A stretch of 10,711 nt of DNA from Gemmatimonadota bacterium (GCA_019348265.1 JAHWJV010000076.1:1-10711); one strand, 5' to 3'. Positions 1 to 7,189 are shown, counted from the stretch's first letter. The notes: generated from the letters alone by a model not told the origin. Numbers and translations: made by a program.

Positions 1-3000
1 TTCCTCGAGATCCTGCGCTTCGAGCTCCGCTACTATCTGCGGCGGATCTCCACCTGGCTCTACTTCGGTATCTTCTTCCTCTTCGCCGTCTTCATGGTCC
101 ACCTGGCCGGCGGCGCCTGGGACGAGGTACAGATGTCGATGGGCGGCAGCGGCGGCAGCGTGAAGGTGAACTCCCCGTACGTGACCGCATCCCTGACCGC
201 GGTACTCGGCCTCTTCGGCGTTCTGGTCACGGCTGCGCTGCTGGGCAACGCGGTCTACCGTGACTTCGAGACGGGGATCTACCCGCTCTTCTTCACCAAG
301 CCCGTCTCGCGGTCCAGCTACCTGGCGGGCCGGCTCACCGGCGCGCTGCTGGTGAACGCGTTGATCTTCGCCGCCATCCCCATCGGGCTGCTCCTGTCCA
401 GCCTGATGCCGTACCTGGACGCGGAGCGGTTCGGCCCCGTTCGCCTCGGCGGGTACCTGCACCCGTACCTGGTGTTCACGCTGCCCAACCTGCTGTTCAC
501 GGGGCTGATCTTCTTCTCGCTGGCGGTGCTCACGCGGCGGATGCTCCCGAATTACGTCGGCGGTGCGTTCATGCTGCTCGGCTATCTCATGGCGAGCAAC
601 TACCTGTCCGACCTGGACAATCAGCGCCTCGCCGCGCTCGCGGACCCCTTCGGGATGGGAGCGCTGGATCTCGCGACGAAGTACTGGACACCCGCGGAGC
701 GCAATGCGCTCCTCGTGCCGGTCGACGGGCTCCTCCTCGCCAACCGCTTGCTGTGGGTAGCGCTCGCGGCTGTGCTGTCGGGGCTCGCGCTCTCACGGTT
801 TCGCATGGAGCACCAGGTTCCGGAGCGGCAGTGGCGCGGATGGAGGCGACGGGCCGCGGCGCCGGCCGAGGAAGCGGTCGTCGCGCCGATCGTGGTGCCG
901 ACGCCACGCCGGTCGTTCGGGTTCGGTGCGCAGCTCCAGCAGTATGTCGCGGTTGTGCGGCGGTCGTTCTGGGGGGTTGTCGGAAATCGCTACTTCTTCG
1001 CGATCGTTGGGGGCGGCGTGCTGTACATGGTCATGATGGCCGACGTGGTAGACGAGATCTACGGGACCACCACCTGGCCGGTGACGTACGCGGTGCTGGA
1101 GGTGCTTGGAGGAAGCTTCTCCCTCTTCACACTGATCGTAATCACCTTCTACGCCGGCGAGCTGGTCTGGGCGGAGCGGGAGGCGAGGATCCAGCAGGTG
1201 GTGGATGCGACGCCGGTGCGGAGCTGGGTGCCGCTGGCGGGTAAGTGGACGGCGCTGATCCTGATGCTGCTGCTCATGCAGGCGGCGGTGCTGGTGACGG
1301 GTGTGGTCCTGCAGGCGGTGAAGGGGTACTACAAATTCGAGCTGGGGCTGTATTTCACGACCCTGTTCGGGCTCGACCTGCTCGACCTGCTGCTGCTCAC
1401 CACCTTCGTCGTGCTGGTCCACGTGCTCGTGAACCACAAGTACTTCGGGCACCTGCTGGTGGTCGCGTACCTGGTTTTCACGTCGCTGATGGGGACGATG
1501 GGGCTGGAGCACGACCTCTACCGCTTCAACTCTGGGAGCAGGGGCATCTACTCCGACATGAACGGATGGGGCCCCTTCCTGCAGCCCTACTTCTGGCTGA
1601 AGGGGTACTGGGCCGCGTGGTCGGTGCTGCTGGCCGTCCTGGCGAATCTCTTCTGGGTGCGCGGCGAGGAGACGGGTGCTACGTGGCGCATGCGGCTCGC
1701 GCGTCTGCGCTTCACGCGCCCCGCGATCTCGGCCGTCGTACTGGCCGGCGTGCTGATCCTGGGCGCGGGCGGCTTCGTTTTCTACAACACCAACGTACTG
1801 AACCAATACGAGACCCGCCTCGAGGGCGAGCGACTGCTCGCCCGGTACGAGCGCACGTACAAGCGATACGAGGGGATCGCGCAGCCGCGGATCGTCGGGG
1901 TCAGGCTGCACGTGGAGATCTACCCCGAGGAGCGGGACGTCACCGTCAGGGGGGAGTACCGGCTGCGCAATCGGACTGGCGCGGTGATCGACTCGATCCA
2001 CCTGCTGCTCCACGATGACCTCGACATCCGCCGGCTCTCCTTCGATCGTCCATCGCGGGAGGTGGTACGCGACGAGCCGCTCGGTTATCACGTCTTCGCG
2101 CTCATCCAGCCGCTGCAGCCCGGCGAATCCATCCGCCTGCATTTCGACCTCGCCTTCCGCACGGAGGGCTTCGCGAATGGAGCAGAGAGGCTCGAGGTGG
2201 TTCGCAACGGTACCTTCTTCAACAGCGGGTTCTTCCCCTCGATCGGGTACGAGCCGCAGGCGGAGCTGTCCAGCGACGATACCCGACGCAAACACGGGCT
2301 GCCGCCCCGCGAGCGCATGGCCCCCGTGAACGACCTCGCCGCCCGTCGTAACAACGACATCTCGCGCGACGCCGACTGGATAGACTTCGAGGCGACGGTG
2401 GGCACGAGCGCCGACCAGATCGCCCTCGCGCCGGGCTATCTACAGAGACAGTGGAGCACCGACGGGAGGCGCTACTTCCACTACCGGATGGACGCGCCGA
2501 TCCTGAACTTCTACGCCTTCCTCTCCGCCGACTACGCGGTGAAGCGAGATCGCTGGAAGGATGTGGCGATCGAGATCTACTACCAGCCCGGCCACGAGTA
2601 CAACATCGACCGGATGGCGGACGCCATCAAGAAATCGCTGGACTACTACACGACCAACTTTGGCCCGTACCAGCACCGGCAGGTGCGCATCCTGGAGTTC
2701 CCGCGGTACCAGGATTTCGCTCAGTCCTTCCCGAACACCATCCCCTACTCGGAAGGTCTCGGCTTCGTCGCCCGCGTGACCGACACGGACCAGGACATCG
2801 ACTATCCGTTCTACGTGACGGCGCACGAAGTCGCCCACCAGTGGTGGGGGCACCAGGTGGTCGGCGGCAACGTTCAGGGAGCGGCTCTGATGTCCGAGAC
2901 GCTCTCGCAGTACTCGGCGCTGATGGTGATGGAGAAGGAGTACGGGAGGGACCAGATCCGGCGCTTCCTGGAGTACGAGCTCGACCACTACCTCCAGGGC

Positions 3001-3624
3001 CGCGCATTCGAGCGGAAGAAGGAGCGGCCGCTGCTGATCATGGAGAACCAGGCGTACATCCACTACAACAAGGGGTCGCTCGCGATGTACCAGCTCCGCG
3101 ATCACATCGGCGAGGCGCGGCTGAATCAGGCGCTCCGCCGATATCTGGAAGCGGTGAAGTTCCAGGAGCCTCCGTACACCAACTCGCTGGAACTGTACGC
3201 TTATCTCCGTGCGGCGACGCCGGACTCGCTGCGCTACGTGCTCGAGGACCTGTTCGAGCACATCACCCTCTACGACAACCGCACCGACCGGGCATCGTAC
3301 ACGCGGACGGCGGATGGGAAGTATCAGGTGACCATGCGGATCGCGGCGCGGAAGCTACAGGCGGACAGCCTCGGCAACGAGCGAGAGGTGCCGATGCGCG
3401 ATCTGGTGGATGTGGGCGTCTTCGCCCCCAACGCGGAGGATGACAAGGCGCTGGGTGAGCCGCTTTACCTGCGGAAGCACAGACTCACGGGAGGGGCTCA
3501 GACGGTGCGCGTCACAGTGGACGCGCCGCCCGGGCGAGCGGGGATCGACCCCTATCACAAGCTGATCGACCGCAACGGCGACGACAACGCCGTCGCGGTG
3601 GCGGGGAGCCGGCTCACCCGCTAG
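1..3624 (+). CDS. ABC-2 type permease fused to M1 family metallopeptidase (5' partial)
   Basis: The frame is open from base 1, so the start lies upstream. The visible N-terminus (FLEILRFELRYYLRRISTW) looks like the family's extreme N-terminus, so probably only a few codons are missing. Codons ~20-600 hold about a dozen hydrophobic segments in two ABC-2 permease-like halves separated by a basic, Ala-rich linker (~codons 275-310). The last membrane span is ~576-596. Codons ~625-1200 form an extracytoplasmic M1 peptidase domain. The zinc motif is HEVAH (942-946) with a downstream Glu (966) in MSETLS. A candidate catalytic Tyr (1022) lies in HYNKGS, and Glu918 in PYSEG sits where M1 enzymes carry GxMEN. 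The spacing between HEVAH and Glu966 is 19 residues, against the usual 18. The fused architecture is known in Bacteroidetes and Gemmatimonadetes. It presumably partners with an ABC ATPase encoded upstream of the window; substrate unknown. Its TAG stop overlaps the convergent gene's stop within CTAG. Confidence 0.9.
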   Translation, partial: FLEILRFELRYYLRRISTWLYFGIFFLFAVFMVHLAGGAWDEVQMSMGGSGGSVKVNSPYVTASLTAVLGLFGVLVTAALLGNAVYRDFETGIYPLFFTKPVSRSSYLAGRLTGALLVNALIFAAIPIGLLLSSLMPYLDAERFGPVRLGGYLHPYLVFTLPNLLFTGLIFFSLAVLTRRMLPNYVGGAFMLLGYLMASNYLSDLDNQRLAALADPFGMGALDLATKYWTPAERNALLVPVDGLLLANRLLWVALAAVLSGLALSRFRMEHQVPERQWRGWRRRAAAPAEEAVVAPIVVPTPRRSFGFGAQLQQYVAVVRRSFWGVVGNRYFFAIVGGGVLYMVMMADVVDEIYGTTTWPVTYAVLEVLGGSFSLFTLIVITFYAGELVWAEREARIQQVVDATPVRSWVPLAGKWTALILMLLLMQAAVLVTGVVLQAVKGYYKFELGLYFTTLFGLDLLDLLLLTTFVVLVHVLVNHKYFGHLLVVAYLVFTSLMGTMGLEHDLYRFNSGSRGIYSDMNGWGPFLQPYFWLKGYWAAWSVLLAVLANLFWVRGEETGATWRMRLARLRFTRPAISAVVLAGVLILGAGGFVFYNTNVLNQYETRLEGERLLARYERTYKRYEGIAQPRIVGVRLHVEIYPEERDVTVRGEYRLRNRTGAVIDSIHLLLHDDLDIRRLSFDRPSREVVRDEPLGYHVFALIQPLQPGESIRLHFDLAFRTEGFANGAERLEVVRNGTFFNSGFFPSIGYEPQAELSSDDTRRKHGLPPRERMAPVNDLAARRNNDISRDADWIDFEATVGTSADQIALAPGYLQRQWSTDGRRYFHYRMDAPILNFYAFLSADYAVKRDRWKDVAIEIYYQPGHEYNIDRMADAIKKSLDYYTTNFGPYQHRQVRILEFPRYQDFAQSFPNTIPYSEGLGFVARVTDTDQDIDYPFYVTAHEVAHQWWGHQVVGGNVQGAALMSETLSQYSALMVMEKEYGRDQIRRFLEYELDHYLQGRAFERKKERPLLIMENQAYIHYNKGSLAMYQLRDHIGEARLNQALRRYLEAVKFQEPPYTNSLELYAYLRAATPDSLRYVLEDLFEHITLYDNRTDRASYTRTADGKYQVTMRIAARKLQADSLGNEREVPMRDLVDVGVFAPNAEDDKALGEPLYLRKHRLTGGAQTVRVTVDAPPGRAGIDPYHKLIDRNGDDNAVAVAGSRLTR

Positions 3625-3908
3625 CTCGCACGGGGATCGGAGGCGCCGCGACGATAGCTCGGGTCGTTGTACATCTTGAACTGGCGGTATACCTTCGGCA
3701 CCACCTTGCCGGAGGCGACCGCGGCGACCAGGTCGCTCAGCTCTTCCGCCAGGTCGTCACGCTGGCGGCGCAGGATGGAGAGCCGATCCTGGCACTGCAC
3801 GCGGAACTCGGGGCTGGCGTCCTCGCGATCCGTCTGCTCCTGCATGTGGAAGATCTTCAGCTCCACGATGCTGATCTTGTCGACGAGCGAGCCGACCGTC
3901 TCAGCCAC
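3621..3908 (-). CDS. DUF4254-like small helical protein, downstream paralogue
   Basis: A 95-residue, highly charged, mostly helical protein with no signal peptide or membrane span. The N-terminus (VGSLVDKISIVELKIFH, followed by MQEQTDR) and a later DRLSILRRQRDDL stretch repeat the pattern of the gene upstream at 3901-4122, so the two are paralogues. It also has a distinctive C-terminal tail (VYRQFKMYNDPSYR) that the partner lacks. The start is GTG at 3906-3908, overlapping the upstream TGA by 8 bases (GTGGCTGA). An SD-like AGGGG lies five bases before the GTG, which supports this start and translational coupling. The stop TAG lies in the CTAG shared with the convergent gene. DUF4254 proteins have no assigned biochemical role that I know of. 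The glycosyltransferase-9 genes next door point to surface glycan assembly, and a heterodimer with the sister protein is plausible. The family label is from pattern recognition only. Confidence 0.75.
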   Translation of the reverse strand: MAETVGSLVDKISIVELKIFHMQEQTDREDASPEFRVQCQDRLSILRRQRDDLAEELSDLVAAVASGKVVPKVYRQFKMYNDPSYRRGASDPRAS

Positions 3909-4122
3909 GCTCGCCCCTGGCTCGAGATTCTTCGATCGCGAGCATCACCGCCTCGTCGACCCGCTCGATGAGATCGTTGCGACGCTGGTTGAGCCGGTCG
4001 ACGTTCCGCTTCGCCGCGGCGACCTGGTGGTCGTCGTCGACCCGGGCCTTATCCTCCTCGTGCCAGAGCTCGATGTTCGTCTGCGCGAGCTGCGCGACCA
4101 GGCTGCCGATCGTGTCGTTCAT
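3901..4122 (-). CDS. DUF4254-like small protein, first gene of the minus-strand pair
   Basis: A 73-residue soluble helical protein. The segment IGSLVAQLAQTNIELWHEED followed by KAR carries the N-x3-LWH-x-ED pattern that I associate with DUF4254. A second helix (NVDRLNQRRNDLIERVDEAV) completes a likely helical hairpin. It is much shorter than the ~200-residue DUF4254 proteins of Bacteroidetes, so it may represent only the core. The start is ATG at 4120-4122. No strong SD is visible, but a convincing promoter sits 41-70 bases upstream on the same strand. It is transcribed divergently from the heptosyltransferase-like gene at 4224 and overlaps the next minus-strand gene by 8 bases. Function is unknown; its placement suggests a role with the glycosyltransferases. 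Confidence 0.75.
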   Translation of the reverse strand: MNDTIGSLVAQLAQTNIELWHEEDKARVDDDHQVAAAKRNVDRLNQRRNDLIERVDEAVMLAIEESRARGERG

Positions 4123-4162
4123 GCACTCGAGATAGTGGAGAGCTCACTGAAAGCGCCTCGCC

Positions 4163-4192
4163 AATATACGTCGTCCGGCGGAGACCGGCCAA
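4163..4192 (-). promoter_or_regulatory. Sigma70-type promoter for the DUF4254-like pair
   Basis: On the minus strand, TTGGCC (4192-4187; 4/6 to TTGACA) is followed by an 18-base spacer and TATATT (4168-4163; 5/6 to TATAAT). Transcription would start near 4156, giving a leader of about 35 bases before the ATG at 4122. It is the best promoter-like match I noticed in the window and lies in the 101-bp divergent gap 4123-4223. For the plus-strand gene at 4224 I see no comparable promoter. That gap contains only a small CCGCC/GGCGG inverted repeat (4205-4216) just upstream of its start. Confidence 0.5.
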
Positions 4193-4223
4193 GGCGCGGC
4201 GATTCCGCCGTGGCGGCGATCCG

Positions 4224-5288
4224 ATGAGCCTCGAGCTGCCCCGCGCGCCTCGGATACTGATGGTGATGATGAGCGCCGTGGGAGACGCGGTCCACGCTCT
4301 TTCGGTGGTGACCGCGCTCAAGCGACACGACCCGGCCGCTCACCTCACCTGGGTACTCCAGCCCGGCCCCGCCTCGCTCGTGCGGGGGCACCCGGACATC
4401 GACGAGATCATCCTCTTCGATCGGAAGCGCGGGTGGCGCGCCTTCCTCGACATCCGCCGGATGCTCGCTGGTCAGCGGTACGACGTCGTGCTCGATCTGC
4501 AGGTCTACTTCAAGGCGAGCGTGGTGACCGCGCTCGCTCGCGCGCCGATCAAGCTGGGCTTCGACCGGGCCCGGGCGCGGGATTACAACTGGCTGGTCAC
4601 CAATCGAAAGATCCCCAGCCACGCCCCCCAGCACGTTCAGGATCAGTACTTCGAGTTCCTCCGGATTCTCGGCGTGCCGCACGAGCCGGTGCAGTGGAAT
4701 CTGGGCCCCTGGCCGGGGGAGGAGATCGCCTGGCAACGACGGTTCTTTGGTGGGCTCGATCGTCCAGCGGTGGCGCTGGTGATCGGAAGCAGTCGGGCGG
4801 ACAAGGAGTGGCTACCTGAACGGTGGGCGGAGGTCGCGGACCGGCTTTCGGAGGAGTACGGAATGCAGCCGGTGCTGGTGGGCGGGCGCTCGGACAGGGA
4901 ACGTGAGACGGAGCGCGCGATCATGGAGCGCGCTCGGCGCCCGGTGATCTCCACGCTCGGCATCACCTTTCGGGAGCTCGTCGGGGTGCTCGACGGGTGC
5001 GCGCTCGTGATCTCTCTGGATACCGGGCCGCTGCACATCGCGGTGGCGCTCGGTCGGCCGGTCATCAGCCTGATGTCCACGCTGGATCCATCACGCGTGG
5101 GGCCCTATCGGAAGTTCCACGACCTGGTGATCGACGCGTACCACGACGCCGGTGAGGTCGCGCCGGTTTCCGCGGCGCGCCGGCCGGGACGAATGGCGCG
5201 GATCACGGTGGACGAGGTGCTCGGCAGGGTCGCTCTCTGGCGCGATCGCTACGCCCCCCGCGCCTCGCCCGTACCGGGGGAAGGATGA
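4224..5288 (+). CDS. Glycosyltransferase family 9 (ADP-heptose:LPS heptosyltransferase-like)
   Basis: A 354-residue GT-B enzyme of family GT9, the usual length for WaaC/WaaF-type heptosyltransferases, which transfer a heptose from ADP-heptose to LPS core at the cytoplasmic face. The N-terminal acceptor domain carries the SAVGDAVHAL motif with the likely catalytic Asp21, resembling WaaC. The C-terminal donor domain has SSRADKEW (Lys194) and the family signature DTGPLHIAVALG (266-277), which binds the donor diphosphate. The start ATG at 4224 is chosen because its N-terminus aligns with the tandem paralogue at 5285; the SD is weak. The stop overlaps the next start as ATGA. The exact sugar donor and acceptor cannot be read from the sequence, and other GT9 specificities are possible. 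Confidence 0.92.
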   Translation: MSLELPRAPRILMVMMSAVGDAVHALSVVTALKRHDPAAHLTWVLQPGPASLVRGHPDIDEIILFDRKRGWRAFLDIRRMLAGQRYDVVLDLQVYFKASVVTALARAPIKLGFDRARARDYNWLVTNRKIPSHAPQHVQDQYFEFLRILGVPHEPVQWNLGPWPGEEIAWQRRFFGGLDRPAVALVIGSSRADKEWLPERWAEVADRLSEEYGMQPVLVGGRSDRERETERAIMERARRPVISTLGITFRELVGVLDGCALVISLDTGPLHIAVALGRPVISLMSTLDPSRVGPYRKFHDLVIDAYHDAGEVAPVSAARRPGRMARITVDEVLGRVALWRDRYAPRASPVPGEG

Positions 5289-6337
5289 CGGCGGTGGTCC
5301 CCGACCGCGTCGCGATCGTCATGCTGAGCGCCGTCGGCGACGTCGTGCACGTGCTTCCGCTGGTCCGTTCGCTGCGGGCGGCGAACCCGCGCGTACGCAT
5401 CACCTGGATCATTCAGCCTGGCCCACTCGGGCTCGTGAAGGAGCATCCCGACGTCGACGAGTTCATCGTCTTCGATCGGAAGCGAGGGTGGCGCGCCTTC
5501 GTCGATCTGCGCCGCACCCTTCGCGGCCGCGAGTTCGACCTCGTGCTGGCGCTGCAGGTCTACCTCAAGGCGGGCCTCATCGCCGCGATGATCGAAGCGC
5601 CTCGGAAGCTCGGCTTCGACCGCGCCCGCGCTCGCGACGTCAACTGGCTGTTCACCACCGAGCGCATCGCCGCGCGCCCGCAGCGGCACTTCCAGGATCA
5701 ATATCTCGAGTTCCTCGAGCATCTCGGCGTGCCCGCCGTCCTGGAGTGGGGGCTCGCGCCCAGCGAGGACGAATTGGCGAGGTAGTCGGACCTGCTACCG
5801 CCCTCCGGCGCCCCCACCGTGGCCCTGGTCGTAGGGACGAGCAAGGCGGAGAAGGAGTGGGCGGCGGAGCGCTACGCAGAGCTCGCGGACCGGCTGCATC
5901 GCGAACTCGGCGCCCGCTGCCTCCTGGTGGGGGGACGTTCGGAGCGCGAGCGCGCCGCCGCAGACACCGTCCTGCGCCTGGCCACGCATCTGCCTGCCGA
6001 CCTGCTCGAGTGGGACCTGCGACGCCTGGTGTACCTGATCGACCGCGCGGACGTGCTCGTCTCGCCGGACACCGGCCCGCTGCACGTCGGCGTCGCGCTG
6101 GGGACGCCGAGCGTCGCGCTGATGGGGTACACGAACCCGAGGAAGTACGGCCCGTACGGCCGTTATGGCGACCTGGTAGTCGATGCGTACGGGGACCCGG
6201 GGGAAGGATATCCCGCGGAGGCGCCGCACCGGCCCGGGCGGATGGCCCGCATCACCGTCGAAGCGGTATTCGAAAAGATAAAGCTGGCGCTGGAACGCTA
6301 CCCCAGGCGCACCCCTTCGGGCCACCCCGCGCCGTAG
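5285..6337 (+). pseudogene. Second GT9 heptosyltransferase-like gene, interrupted by one in-frame TAG
   Basis: One reading frame, 351 codons from ATG 5285 to TAG 6335-6337, is broken only by TAG at 5783-5785 (codon 167). The upstream part (166 aa) holds the acceptor domain with SAVGDVVHVLPLV (Asp19). The downstream part holds the donor domain with SKAEKEW (Lys190) and DTGPLHVGVALG (from codon 262). The protein aligns gaplessly across the break with the neighbouring paralogue at 4224, and the stop falls opposite Gln171 there, so CAG to TAG is the simplest origin. No frameshift or deletion is seen, so the lesion is recent or a sequence error. A GTG at 5819 could start the second half but has no SD. 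Neither half alone should be an active GT-B enzyme. Translation would begin by ATGA coupling, with GGGGGAAGG just before the ATG. The 3' end overlaps the convergent kinase gene by 40 bases. Confidence 0.82.
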
Positions 6338-7068
6338 CCGTCGCGGAACACTTCCCAGCCCGCACGCGCAATCGGGGCGCCGAGCTTCCGCGCCGAGCGT
6401 GCGAGCCTGCGCAGATCGCGAGCACGCCTCGCCCCCGGCACAGCTCCGGCGAAGAGCCGCGCCCGGTCGAAGTCCAGGAGGTAGACCCGCGGATCACCCG
6501 CCAGCTGCGTCACCAGCAGGTTCCGCAGGTTCAGGTCGGGATGCGCGACCCCGGCCGCATGCATCTTCCCCACCTGTTCCCCGGACTCGTGCAGCACGCG
6601 CGCCGCCGCGCCTTCATCCTTCCCCACGAGCCACGCCGACAGCTCCCCTCCGCCCGGAATCCAGCGCGTGACGAGCGCGGCGGTATAACCCGGCCGCGCG
6701 GCTCGCTCCAGCGCTGCGATCACGACCGGCACCCGCACGCCCGACGCGGCGGCATGCTCCGTCGCCCGCAGCTCGTCGAACGCGCGGTGCCCCAGGAAAT
6801 AGCGTCCGCCGTTCACGTGCCGCATCATCCCACCGCGCCGGTACGCCCGCACCAGAACGCGCTCCCCCCCGCCGAGCTCGACCAGCGGATGCGCCGCTCT
6901 CCCGCCGCCCACCGTCCGCACCCCGCTCGATCTTCCGCCTCGTATACCCAGCGCGTCCCCCCAACGCTGGTACCCCCGCCGCACGAGTGCCCGCGTCCCC
7001 GTCGACGCATCCGTCACCAGGACGAACTCGCGGAGCAGCGGGTCGGTGAGAAACGGGTGCATGGACAT
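6298..7068 (-). CDS. Kdo kinase / WaaP-type lipopolysaccharide core kinase
   Basis: A 256-residue soluble protein with a protein-kinase-like fold, close in length to KdkA and WaaP. The ATP-binding half contains the family-typical VLVRAYRRGGMMRHV segment followed by GRYFLG. The catalytic loop is HPDLNLRNLLV, with Asp178 as presumed base and Asn183. The metal-binding motif is LLDFDRAR, with Asp199. Family members use ATP to phosphorylate Kdo or heptose in the inner core of LPS. The flanking heptosyltransferase-like genes fit that role, though the acceptor is inferred. The start is taken as ATG 7066-7068; ATG 7060-7062 two codons downstream is equally possible, and neither has a clear SD. The stop TAG (6298-6300) lies inside the end of the convergent GT9 gene. 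A TACATT box (7082-7077) sits 8 bases before the start, but no -35 box was found. Confidence 0.85.
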   Translation of the reverse strand: MSMHPFLTDPLLREFVLVTDASTGTRALVRRGYQRWGDALGIRGGRSSGVRTVGGGRAAHPLVELGGGERVLVRAYRRGGMMRHVNGGRYFLGHRAFDELRATEHAAASGVRVPVVIAALERAARPGYTAALVTRWIPGGGELSAWLVGKDEGAAARVLHESGEQVGKMHAAGVAHPDLNLRNLLVTQLAGDPRVYLLDFDRARLFAGAVPGARRARDLRRLARSARKLGAPIARAGWEVFRDGYGAGWPEGVRLG

Positions 7069-7100
7069 GGAGCGGCAATGTAGGAGATGGGCGGGGAAGG

Positions 7101-7137
7101 GGCTATCGGCTATCGGCTATCGGCTATCGGCTATCGG
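7101..7137 (+). repeat. Five tandem GGCTATC heptamers plus GG
   Basis: Five perfect copies of the 7-base unit GGCTATC run from 7101 to 7135 and are followed by a partial GG. They lie 33 bases upstream of the kinase start (minus strand) and about 100 bases upstream of porX (plus strand). A second, shorter heptad array follows at 7163-7176 (ACGACTG then ACGACTC). Seven-base intergenic arrays resemble the short tandemly repeated repetitive sequences known from cyanobacteria. Copy number probably varies by slippage. A unit of 7 bases is not a coding repeat; no gene covers it. Confidence 0.9.
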
Positions 7138-7189
7138 GTGAGTCTCCGGGTGAGGGCGACCGACGACTGACGACTCATACCCCATAGCC
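7129..7189. repeat. Long imperfect palindrome, 15 pairs around a 27-base loop
   Basis: The last heptamer runs into GGCTATCGGGTGAGTC (7129-7144). This pairs with GACTCATACCCCATAGCC (7172-7189). Six pairs GGCTAT/ATAGCC, one C-C mismatch, three pairs GGG/CCC, a two-base TA bulge, then six pairs TGAGTC/GACTCA. The loop 7145-7171 contains part of the second heptad array. It is not followed by a T-run, so it is not a typical intrinsic terminator, and it sits between divergent genes. It may be a REP-like dispersed element or a regulatory hairpin. The pairing is seen directly; its role is unknown. Confidence 0.6.

Noticed and set aside
793..2295. 500-codon open frame on the minus strand
   Set aside because: It lies fully antisense to the permease-peptidase gene, which has clear membrane segments and M1 motifs. 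Its translation is a low-complexity string rich in R, Q, H, E and P, typical of GC-rich shadow frames.
4205..4216. CCGCC-GT-GGCGG inverted repeat as a terminator or operator
   Set aside because: The stem is 5 bases with a two-base loop and no T-run, and such short GC palindromes arise by chance at this composition.
5783..5785. TAG as a recoded sense codon (amber suppression or pyrrolysine)
   Set aside because: TAG is the ordinary stop at 3622-3624, 3621-3623, 6335-6337 and 6298-6300, and no downstream insertion structure was noticed. A point mutation or sequence error is simpler.
5152..7083. 643-codon open plus-strand frame bridging the broken GT9 gene and the kinase
   Set aside because: It is extremely Arg/Pro/Ala-rich with no motif and overlaps four recognised reading frames. 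The in-frame GT9 coding with conserved motifs explains the same DNA.
7077..7105. Minus-strand promoter for the kinase (TACATT box 8 bases before its ATG)
   Set aside because: The -10-like box is plausible, but the expected -35 position lies in the heptamer array (TAGCCC) and does not match, so it was not listed as a feature.
7101..7189. CRISPR array
   Set aside because: The repeat unit is 7 bases with no spacers, and no cas gene is nearby.
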